A stretch of DNA of 64,000 bases from Undaria pinnatifida. Lineage: Eukaryota; Sar; Phaeophyceae; Laminariales; Alariaceae. The stretch is from NCBI GenBank assembly GCA_012845835.1, contig JABAKD010000010.1:16221355-16285354 (forward strand), in the 5' to 3' direction. Shown piece by piece: positions 20,996 to 33,200 of the stretch. How positions within the stretch are numbered: the first letter of the stretch is position 1; the number at the start of each line of letters is the position of its first letter. The notes beneath the pieces were generated by a model. It was not told the origin of the DNA. It saw only the letters and a list, made by a program, of their open reading frames with translations, and made no database searches. The translations under genes were made by a program, and so were the position numbers.

Positions 20996-21295
20996 GTCAT
21001 GGCAACCACCCAAGGCAAACAGCTGCGACATACTTCACAAATCGGACAAAGCAGATCCCTTTCATGATATTTTTGTCTTTCAGGGCAGATACATATAGCC
21101 CTGGTCTACATGATCTGCATGGCCTACGGACCATGTTGCCCCGGTGGGAGCTGTATGATCTGAACGGTCTAGTAAATTGTTCCTTGTGCTGGATATGCAC
21201 GACACAGATGCTGCACAGCATATGTCCCACAAACAACAGACATAAAACCTAGATTATCTATAGTAGATAGATATCTATCTGTCCGGCGTTTGAGT

Positions 21296-24200
21296 TCACG
21301 CCTCGATGTCGCCCTTGCGCAGTCGATAGTTGAAGTGAGCTATCAACGCGTCCTTCAGGAGAAAGTGATTATTTTCCCGATCAACCTCCTCGACTTTGTT
21401 GCCCCACCCATAAAACGGGCTCTTTCCGTTCCCTACCGAGCTCTCGTCCAAGGCCGGCTCATGGTCCCGGGGGTCATGCAACCCATCCTCCCCCGCCCAG
21501 TCCTCCCCGGGCTCCAGCTTGTCCAGCCCGCCCTCCACCGAACGCAGCATGTTGTGGAGGGTGCAGCACGCCCTGAACATGTTGTCGATGTCCACCTGGT
21601 TTTCGTACGGAACCTGAAGCTTGAGGATCCGAAAGCGGCCCCTCAGAGTGCCGAAAAAGCGCGCGATGTCTTTGCGTGCAACTTGTAGCGCCTGGCTCCA
21701 AATTCGCTCTTCGTCTGACCTGTGGCATTCGGTGGGCGACATGAGTCCCTCCCACTGCCGAGGTGGGGCACGAGGAGGGCGGTAGAGTGAGGTGGATACA
21801 TCACTTAAGAAACTCGCACTACAATTTGGGTTGAAAACATCCGCGAAAACCCCAGCTAAATTTTGGTTAAAGTCCTTTCGTCGTATGTGTTGTAGCTATG
21901 ATAGCGTAACACACTAACTCGCACACATTAATCAAATTGTGGATTTTGAAAGAATAATATAGATGTTTTGATGATGCCGGCTGCCGACTTTAACTTAGTG
22001 AAATCACCTCGTAAGTCACTTCTAGCTGCCTACTACGACTGCTGACCGCTGCGCCCGACGCCCTCACGCTCCTCATAGTGAGTGTGGCTCATTTTTGCGG
22101 GCTGTGGTTGCTTGTGAGGGGGTGGTTTAGGTGTGGTTTTGAGATGCGCTGTGCTCAAGCAAAGCGCAAACGTTCAGCTGGGGGGTGTTTTTTCTTCTTT
22201 TCATTTTGCGTCGTCTGAATTTCGACTATTTTTTTCCACCGCAGCACCCCAAAGCCGAGGTGTAGACCTCCGCTAAAAAAGTGCGGACGGCCAATCTGAG
22301 TAGAATCACGAGCTGCTATGGATGCAACGCTAAAAAAAATGACACACGCTTTCTGCTGAGGCAAACCAGGAGTTGACGGTCGAAATGCAGGGCGTTGAAC
22401 ATGCGGCGTAACTGACTCCACCAAATCAATAGATACAGTTAGAACGAACCGGAAACCCGGGGGTGGGGGTTGGTTTAAGATTCCCTGTGGCCTTACACGA
22501 ATATTTGGGGCCAGGCTCGATTTTGTGCGTGGGGCGGGGCGTGCTCTACACTGCTTTCAGTACAATAGTAACGTGTTCTAACTATTATGAGCTAATTTTT
22601 CTTAAAGCTCCAACATTTATTTGTGCTCCCATCGCCTGGCTTCAGTTCATCTTTTCGTTCGACCGGAGACATCTGGAGGGCGGCATGAGTGCCCCCCAGT
22701 GCCGGTTTCGACGAGGGATGGGACACGAGGAGGGGGCAGGGTGTACGTGCAGATCAGCCGTAAGTCACGTGGCTAACTAGGCCTTCGTGCAGTGCTATAT
22801 AACTAACAGTGCACACAAGTACGCGACATCACTCAAGAAAATAACCTCCTTTGGGGTCAAACTCAAGCTCATATACCGCACCAGGTTTCCGTTCGGGAGT
22901 GGTGGATGGTTTTGACATACGGGGGGTGTCGCAAGTTGACAGGTGGGAAACACCGCGGCGTTTCCACGAGCCATTCCACGCACCAGGTATACCCTAAAAT
23001 AGCTCTTGAAAACGTAAAACAAAAAAAAAAGCAGCCACTATGTAGCTGCCGTGCAAGCAACCGGGGCAAGTTAACACCGACCAGTCCAAACGAGTGTATA
23101 GTTTAGATTATAACACGCAAGATAATACACCCCCTGCAATTTGACTTTCGAGTCGATTTTTTTACACAAGAAAAAAAAAAAGAACAATAAGGGGGCGGCG
23201 CACAACGAAAATGGTGACTTTGAAATGACCCCGTCGACATATTTTCCATAGGCGCATTGTTGTATTAGATACACCATAACCACTGAGCTATGCAGTCAGC
23301 GCACTAGGGGGAGGGGGCGCACAACGAAAACATTGGCGTTGGAATGATCTCGTCTCCACATTTCCATGGACGCAATATTAGAGACACTGGTACACCATAT
23401 GATAGCAACTGAGCTATGCAGTCAGCGCAGCTGTGCTGACCTGCGCCGACTGCAGTAGCTCGGCGGTTTTGGTGTATCTCTAATAAGAATGGGAGAGAAG
23501 GACGTCGGGGGAAATTGAACACCGGACTGTGCTTTTACTAGAGATACACCATAATCACCGAGCTATGCAGTGGCTGCATCTCTCAGTGGCTACTGCGTAG
23601 CTCAGTGATTATGGTGTACATCTAATACGCATCGCTCGGCGCTTGCGTTTTACCCGATGTTGACCAAATCGGCTTGGAAATTTGTCGGGGGGGAGGGGGG
23701 GGTTATCTTGCCTTTGTGTGGTATATGTGGGACAGTGTTATAAGGCTAAGTTTGGGTGAGCAATTGGTAACCTTTTGCATATGGTCAAACGGACTAATAC
23801 CCCTTCAATACCTTAAAAATGGCGTCGTCGACAGACCATGTTTTTTTTGGGTCGTAGTGGGTTCAAATCCCACCATCCACCATAATATTTTTTTCAAGTT
23901 TTTCCCCATGTCGAACTTGAAAAATACTCCCCCCGGTATCCCCAGGAAATGAAACCGCTTGGGTATTGACAGGTCCGCCCGTATATCCGGCCGACCTGCT
24001 ATCCCGCCGTTTCAGGGGGGGAAAGTGTTATAAGGCTTAGTTTGGGTAAGTAAGCTATTGGTAAACCTTTTGCAAGTGGTCAAACGGACTAATGCCCCAC
24101 TAATTCCTCAACAAAAGGGTGTGTCCTACACTATTTTCAGCATAAAAACACGTATTCTAGGCCAGGCTCACAACCCTACGGGGGTAACGCAAGGTGTTTC

Positions 24201-27200
24201 CTACACTATTTCAGTAGGGTACAAAAACACATAATGCAACCGAGATGCTTTAACACGAGACAGGTATTTGAGGGTGAGGAAGAAGGGTGACGAAGGGGTA
24301 TTAGTGCGCGCGCAAAATCAGACACAAAATAACTCACGCCCGACAACTTTTCACATTGTGTTAAAACGAAGAAGGAAGAAGGGAGGAAGGAAAGAAGGAG
24401 GGCGGGAGGGAGGGAAGGAAGGAAGGAAGGAAGGAAGGAAGGAAGGAAGGAAGGAAGGAAGGAAGGAAGGAAGGAAGGAAGGAAGGAAGGAAGGAAGGAA
24501 GGAAGGAAGGAAGGAAAACAAACAACCGTTCTGAAAACACACAATCCTCGCCTTGCCACCTAACCAAAAAAACAAAACCACACCCCTGCAAGCAACGCCT
24601 TCCCCACCTTATGGTTCTGAGTGTCCGAAATGCAGTAGTTCCCCCTGCGCTCACTCAGCGTGCCATCCTGCTTCCTAAGGTGGAAAGCCTTCTCCGTGTA
24701 CGTCTTGTCGCGTCGAAACGCTGAAATTGCGTTGTCTTGGCGGATGACGGTCTTATCGTTCATGCTCCCCTCGAAGCCCTTGGTGACCGCGAGAGCTCGG
24801 CCGGTGTTGTCCACCACCGCCTGGTAAACAAGCACTGGAAACCCCTCCTGTCCAGTAAAACGGCTCTCACTCGAGGTAGGACATCTTCCCCAGCGGATCC
24901 GCATGACGTCCATCGCGCCGATCGCCCCCGTGAACCCCTTTCGGTCATACTGTGCCATCACTGTGTCCTGGTCGGCCCCGGTGGGGAGGCGGACGTGCTT
25001 GCGAAAGAGGTCCCCGGCGAGGCGTCCGGTGAACTTGTGGAAGGTCGCCTGGACGGCCTCCTTGCTCATAAACGACATCCGGCAGACGTCTTCGAGGCAG
25101 CAGCTTCCCCTTCCAAGAATGTGGAGTGCTGCTAGAACCTGCGAGGGTGAAATACAGTCATGGTTCCGCGTGAGTGCGTGACCGTATAGTGCGAGGCACA
25201 GCGCGAGTGCAGTGAAAATCACTCGTCACGACGTGACTTCCTCATCCTACCGCAGTAGTAGTAGTAGCAGTAGTAGTAGTAGTAGTAGTAGCAGTAGTAG
25301 CAGTAGTAGTAGTAGTAGTAGCAGTAGTAGCAGTAGTAGTAGTAGTAGTAGTAGTAGTAGAGTACCGTACTATCTCGGGATAGTGGGGGGTCCCACTTTG
25401 GTGCGGATATTGCCATCTGGCAAGGCACCGCATTAACGGGGAGCAACGGGTAGAACACCCCGGTAGACGGGTGGGTTATTTGTCGAGTCGTGACGCAATG
25501 ACGTGGAGTGGGTCTTCATAGCCATACATCTGGCGCATGGTATATGTTTGCCGTCGCGCAGGCTGGTTGTGAGCAGTCTGCTGTTAATACTCCAACGCAT
25601 ACGTTGCTGTTGATATATTTGCCGTCCTATAATGTCCACTTCTAACGTCGATCACTCATACAGCGAGTACGAGGAATAATTGCTTGTGTTAATAATCTAT
25701 ACTAGACTAATCTGTTCGTCTAGTCCCATTTCAAGAGCATCAACATACTCGAGAACAAAACTTCTGAGTCAGAGTTGAACGTAATAACAGGTAAAAATTC
25801 GCGTCGAACCCATCGCACGCCGAGCGGGGGGAGGAGTCGAGGAGTGTAAAATAAGACAGGGTAGCCTCGCTAGGAATTCGCCCTGCTGGATATTTGGAAC
25901 AGTCGTGGACTGTGCATGCTGGTGGAAGGCAATACCAACGCCGAACCGAAGTATAGGCGGGCTGCTCGTCGCAACCGGTGTACTCGTAGGCGGGTCGTGA
26001 ATAGCAGCACTCTATGGCCTGATCTGCGCCGATTGTTGTAGAACGCTGTATGGTCGGATTCTTGCGCTCTGTTGCCGTGGTCTTTCGTCTTTTCGTAGCC
26101 CGATTATTACTGGCATATCGCAGGTGCACTCCCGACCTTGCGCTTCCACTTCCGTGAACTCCATCGCGGGTTTTAAATGATTGCGAAAGGCGTGTTGGGC
26201 TCCTCACGAGGACTCGGGTATGGGTATGGTCGGATTCTTGCGCTCTGTTGCCGTGGTCTTTCGTCTTTTCGTAGCCCGATTGTTACTGACATATCGCGGG
26301 TGCATTCCCGACCTTGCGCTCCCACTTCCGTGAACTCCATTGCGGGTTTTAAATTATTGCGAAAGGCATGTTAGGCTCCTCACGAGGACTCGGGTATGTC
26401 TGTAGTCTCATTGTTGTTTGTTTCAATGGCCGTGTCTTCGACCCCCTTTCCAATTTCTGGACAATATTGTTGGCATCCTTTGATCGTCGTGTGAGCTGAT
26501 CTACCACTATTCAGGGTGGACTAATGTTATACGAAGTAGATAGGTATACGGCGTACGCATTCGTAGCTATACAAGTTCTCCCTTCAATTGACCTTAACAG
26601 TCCTGCCGAAGGGTGTTGTTCCATATCTCGAATCTTGAATATTCCAAACGTGCTTGAATCTGCTTCAAGATGATATTATGAAGCTATCATTCCTCTAGAT
26701 TCCCGAATCTTCGAACGCATCGACCCGTAAACAGCGAACGAATTAAACCTCACCATTAACAGTCCTGCAAGATCCTTCAAATGAGCTCAGTTCGGAACGA
26801 CCTGGCGCAACCCGCAAATCTTATATTTACCGTCTGTAGAAGCGACCTCAGGTCCTGGTATGAGCCGTACAATATTATAGCAGGGCTTTTAGCCCACATC
26901 TTGAGGTTAGATGATCGTGACCCTTCAATCTTCCAACCGTAAAATAGAGGGGTTTTGTGCCGAAGGGCGTTGTTCCATATCTCGAATACCCGTATATCTA
27001 GCGGTACCAATCATATATCTTGCGAATGAATTAAACCTTGAATCTTCCAAACGTGCTTGAATCTTCGACCGAATTGACCCGTGTAAAGACAGAGGCTCGA
27101 CAAACAACCAAAATATCGAAAACTCAATATCTTCTCCAGCATCGAGCAGAATCGAGACCGCTCCGCAATATCCACCCAAATGAGCTCATGAGCTCAGTTC

Positions 27201-30200
27201 GGAACGACCTGGCACAACCCGCAAATCTTATATTTATCTCCAGCGTCGAGCAGAATCGAGACGTCTCCGCAATATCCACCCAAATGGGCTCATTCCGGAA
27301 CGACCTGGCAAAAGTCGAAAATCTTATACTTACCTCCAGCATCGAGCAGAATCGAGACGTCTCCGCAATATCTACCCAAAGGAGCTCAGTTCGGAACGAC
27401 CTGGCACAGCAACCTGCAAATCTTATATATCGTCGGTAGAAGTGGCCTGGCATGAGCCGTACACCGTACAATAGCAAGGTTTTTTAGTCCAGATCTTAGA
27501 ATCTCAGCGGGTAGCATCGCATGCTCCAACAGCCCAGCAAGCACCACAAATATGTTTCCAGCGGCGACTATAGGACCGAGTCGTCTCCGCGGAGCAACAA
27601 CAGCACCGCAACTATTTTCGTAAGCGACCTCGATGTCTCGCCATTTCCGCAAGATCCGCCCAGTTCAAGGTCGACGCGCTCGGCGGCGGCGCGCGACCCG
27701 AGCGTGCGCGCGCGGGGAATAGGCGGGGCGGAGGCTGAGGAACGCAACCCACGAGAAGAGCGGGCGAGAAAGCGATCTCGAGGGCGCCGAACGGATTCCG
27801 AGCGGAATTCGGTCTGAAGCGAAGACAATCTCAAGTGCCTCCGCTCGCACGGGGCAGTTCGCACATTATCGTATATATGTCTATGTGCTGCTACCTGTCG
27901 CACAAAAAACACACACACGCACCGCAGCAAAGCATGAGTCAGACACATCGTACAGCGGCAGAGCAGCAGTAGCAGCAGCAGCGGCAGTACACTTGCAGAG
28001 TAGCACACAGGCAAAGTAGAGCAAAGCAGGACCTTTCCCGCTTCCGCCATGCTCTTCTTGTGTTCCTGTCATGACGCTGTGTAGCTTTGTGCTGAAAATG
28101 TAGTTCAGTTTATGGCTTGAAGGTGTGTGTACGTTTTTCGCTGCCATCCATTCATTGCTGAACGGGCTATAGAAGTGCCGGTTAAATAATGTCATTGCTC
28201 TGTATAATGCCGGTAATATCCCTTGGCACGACTAAACCTCTCTGTAGTAGGCAATGATATCTGGCGTTGTTCGAAGGTCGAGGTTTGCTTCGCGGTGTGT
28301 ATCTGCCCGGTACAGGTATCTCAGCAAACACGGAACACAGAGTAAACACACCCGCACACCGAGCACCACAGCCAAGCAGTGGTTAGCTACAGCCAAGCAG
28401 CGGTCAGCTACAGCCAAGCAGCGGTCAGCTACAGAGAGTCGTGTAGCAGCCGGGTAGCAGCAGTAGCAACAACAGCGGCAGCAGGCAAGCAGACCAGAGC
28501 AACAACCGCTTTACCTCTTCTGATGGCATGACATGATATGACAAACAGTAGTGCTGACGATCTAGCCTATCTACTTGTTGACGAACTAAACTGACATCAC
28601 GGTCTCCAGATGTGGTCTAACAAACTGACAGTCCAGAAAGCTACTCCCCAAAAGCTAGAAGCTAACAGCTGTTTCCACGAAAAGTCCCTGGTGCTGGCCA
28701 GTAACGGTCGCTGGCTAGCGAAAAGTCCGGGGAAGGGCTCGGCTAGTGACCGACTGCACCAGACGAGTTTACATCTATTATTACACATCTGGAACTAACT
28801 CGTATGTTCAGGATTCATAAGGTACTATACGTGGCATCAAGCCCATCACAGGCGGTCGGGAACATACGTGATGATGTTCCCGGTCGGAGCATCGGACAAC
28901 TTCTCATCAGCACACCTCGGGCAATAGCCTACTGAATATACCTATTGAATGTCAATAGGTTGGGGTGTTGCATATCGATACCTATTGACACCTTCGATAG
29001 GTTTGCGAATTTGTCAATCGATACCCATTGCTTGGACCGATAGGTCCAGAGAAATTGATACAATAGGCTGTTGTTCTTAAGATAGGCGTGTGAATCCGCT
29101 ATCGAGACCTTTTTCTTCGACCAATAGGTTATGATAAATCGGCACAACATGGCTATTATTCTTACACTAGTTATCTCATGCTGTCGATCGATACCTGTTA
29201 CTGTGACCAATAGGCACGTGAAAGTGTCGATCGATACCTATTGTTTGACCAATAGGTATGTGATATTGTCGATCGATATCTATTGCTATGACGAACAGGT
29301 ATAAAGCGCCGTGCACAGTAGTCTACCATGTATTGAATACGCCTGTTGGTCTGTCCACAAGCTGGTGTATCGAATATCGATTAATTGAATATCGATACGT
29401 ATTGTAACTTGTAATAGGAGGGTGAAATTGTCGATAGATACCTATTTCTTTGCCCGATAGGTCCAGAGGAATTGGTATGATTGATGCCCTCGAAAAAAAG
29501 TAGTGAGAGGTGCTTTTGAGTTGTTCAACAGCAGCAGCAGCTATAGATTGAAATCCTCACGAGCCTATCGATCAAAAATATTTTAATACCAGGTATTATC
29601 GTAAATCAGCTGTTTTGAAACAAAAGGCAAGAAGTAGGTCAAGGTACATACTGCTATACCATATGGTATATCATTCAAGGTACTCATTCAAACAATAGCC
29701 TGGGGTATACGGTGCATATGGGTAGTATAGGTATGTTCTAAGCAGTACGAGGGTGTAAATTTACAAGCGGTAGGTATCGATCAAAACCCTTGCAAATATT
29801 ATATCTATTAAATTGTCAGTAGGTGTCGATCGATACCCTTGAGAACCTAGTAAATTGGGCAATAGGCATCGATCGATACCCTTCCAAACATGTTACACTG
29901 AGCAATAGGTATCGGTAGATATAATCGCACAACTATGCATTTAATCAATAGGTATCGATTGGTGGCGATAAAACGGTATTGTTCGAACGATAGCCTGTTG
30001 GGAGTCATTCTTAAATCATGTTGGTGCCCGAGATACCTATCGATGTACACCTTCGCAAGCATATCGGTCGCACAATAGGTTATTGTGGCCACTGCCCTAA
30101 CCCTATTGCTGCTTACAATGCCTATCGATAGACCCCGAAGCCGAGTTATTGTGCCCCGCGATAGGTATCGATCCTCATAGTTGCCGACCTTTTGTTGGCC

Positions 30201-33200
30201 CAATAACCTATTCGATAGAGTATTATCTAGGGTATAAAAAGGAACTAAACGACAGGCACACAAACTGGTCGCTCTAAAATACCGCATGCTTGAGCTTCGC
30301 ATCGAACACACATGCGTAGTATTCAACTTGTTATTGAGACCATACCCCTTGAGCTTCTTAGGGCACAACAAGGAAGGACAGGCAGCGCCATTTTCGGGGA
30401 TTCTCCGCTGGGCTGGAGGGGCGTGCGGCGTGGATGATGAATGGCGAACTAGAGTTTATTGCATCTAGACGGGCTGTCTTCGAGCGCCTTTGCTCTCCAA
30501 CACTGAAACAATAAAGAGGGTCGACGTACCGATACCTATCATCCAAAACAATAGAATGGTGAAATGTCTGGCAATACCTAACGTCCGAAACAATAACATT
30601 GCGAAAAGGTCTATCGATACCTATTTTCCGAAACAATCAGTTTGGTGAAAGGTATATCGATATGTACCTATTGGACAAACCCATAGGTTCCCTCTCAGCG
30701 CCAATATCCTACCGCCCAAACAGTACCGTCCTGAAAATGTCTATCGATACCTACTTGTTTTATCAATATGTTCAGAAAAAGAGGTACAACAGGCTATTGG
30801 CCAAACAGTAGATCCTTGCGGATGTCAATCGATTCCCATTGCCGGCCCCAATAGGCTGCGAAAAGTACCCAACGATACCCATCTCGGGCAACAATAGGCC
30901 TCCTATTGGAATAGGATCCTATCGATTGCCCATTGACTTGGAACCTATTTCATAAAGTTATATTGAAATTGACCTGGAACATATCGTCCAGGGTGTGTTC
31001 ATCGGTCATGCCGTATTTTTCAAGGGTGTGTTCGGTGCGGTACGTACCGAGGCGTACCGGCGGTAAATACCGACGGTATTACCGGTACCGGAAGCTTCGG
31101 TAAGTTCGGTACGAGATCAATACCGGTACCGGAAACTTCGTCAAGTTCGGTACGAGATCAATACCGGTACCGGAAACTTCGGTAAGTTCGGTACGAGATC
31201 AATACCGGTACCGGAAACTTCGGTAAGTTCGGTACGACATCAATGCCGGTACCGGAAACTTCGGTAAGTTCGGTACGACATTAATACCGGTACCGGACAC
31301 TTCTGTAAGTTCGGTACGACATCAATACCGGTACCGGACATTTCGGTAAGTTCGGTACGACATCAATACCGGTACCGGACAGTTCGGTAACTTGGGTACG
31401 GCATCAATACCGGTACCGGACACTTCGGTAAGCTCGGTACGACATAAATACCGGTACCGGACACTTCGGTAAGTTCGGTGCGACATCAATACCGATGCCG
31501 GCGGTACCGGTATGCACGTATCTACCGGAGCCGGTACCGGTATCGGTACAACACCGATACCGGTACCGGACACTTCGGTAAGATTGGCACAACATCAACC
31601 CGTACCGGACACTTCGGTACGTCTGGCACGATATCAACCCGATTCCACCTTATTGTGACGTCATCCTTTGGAGCTTTGGCTCCAGGCAGCACTCCGAAAG
31701 CCACACACACCGGCCCCCAAGCATCTTCCAGTACGCATGGTATACCGAGACTCTGAGCACGCACGAGCAAGGGCGCAACTCCCCAGAATGAGGTGGCCTC
31801 TCGCAGTGATGCCACCCCTTCTGGTGGCGGGTCCTCTTCAAAGTTTGTCATCTCCCACACACACCAGCGCCGGCGGCAGAAGTTATCGACGTGGACGCGG
31901 AAAAGAAAGTCGTGTCGGTGATTTTGCCTGCTGCTCCTGTGTACAACTCGCTCACGGGAGACGTGTACGAGTTGCCGGCGGAGAGGATCAAAGCCGTCGA
32001 TAGTTTCCCGGTGCCGGCCGGTTTTCGGAGGGAAGGCACGCGTGAAACCTCGTTTATGCACCTGATTGGCGTGTACGTCGAAACGATCGACGAGAAGACG
32101 ACGCCCTGCTGATAATCCGAAGGGTATCTTACCTTTTGAACAGCGTATCAAGACAAAGATCAAACAAGAGAAAAATATTGAAAAGATAAGAACCAATTAT
32201 AATTCACTTCATTTGTATACCTCAGCGGGTACCCCCGGCCAATACCGGATTTGCGCTGTACATGTACCGCCAGTTTATGTCCAGTTTATGTACCTAAGCG
32301 CAAGTGTGCGTCGGTCCTTGCCGGCGGTATATACCGCCGGTACTGCCGGTATATGTATTCAAGTGTGTGCCGGTACCGGTACCGGACGCTTCGGTAAGTT
32401 CGGTCCGACATGAATACCGGTACCGGAAACTTCGGTAAGTTCGGTACGACATCAATACCGGTACCAGAAACGTCGGTAAGTTCGGTGCGACATCAATACG
32501 GGTACCGGAAACTTCGGTAAGTTCGGCACGACATCAATACCGGTACCGGAAACTTCGGTAGTTCGGTATGACATCAATACCGGTACCGGAACGACATCAA
32601 TACCGGTACCGGACACTTCGGTAAGTTCGGTACGACGTCAATACCGGTGCCGGACAGTTCCGTAAGTTGGGTACGACATCCATACCGGTACAGAGAATAC
32701 TGGTGCCGTACGTAACACACCCTTGATATTTGTATTTTCCGTTTCTTTGTCCGTTCTGTCTTGATAGCTGCGAGCTACTGGTAATCGTGATGAGATACCA
32801 TGCACTACGGGAAAGCGACCTACCCAGCATCGACACCCTGCGTCCATGCGCCCAGCCCGTCCTTTTCAGTATACCAGTGTATAATATACGACACAGCGGC
32901 ACCGCCGTGTGTATCTCTCATCCCGGTGATTTGATGCATGCGACGCTCCCGCCACCTAACTTTTTTCTCTATTATGATCATTTTCGGGTTTTACCTTCAG
33001 CTCCACTGGAATGCACTGCCGCGCAGCAACATCCTCACGGGCGAGCGCAAACCACTCTTGATCCTTCGCCAGCTCCACCAGCTCCAGGAAGAAGACATGC
33101 GGGACACGGAACCAACCCCGAAACAACGCTGCCTCTCGCGACGTGCTGTCTGCAAGGCCCGCCGAGCGGAGCACGACTGCCCATGGCGACGCGTAGTAGT

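Noticed and set aside
23855-23895. Functional tRNA gene ending in CCACCA
   Set aside because: A perfect T-arm and acceptor-like 3' end are present, but no pairing 5' acceptor strand, D arm or anticodon arm was found within 120 bases upstream.
24206-24654. Frames with Leu-Pro-Ser-Phe repeats
   Set aside because: Translation of the GGAA microsatellite in three frames.
25219-25458. Poly-Tyr, poly-Thr and poly-Ser frames
   Set aside because: Translation of the AGT trinucleotide repeat.
31034-32690. CRISPR-like array
   Set aside because: The units are contiguous 41-bp repeats without unique spacers, in a eukaryotic intron; it is a minisatellite.
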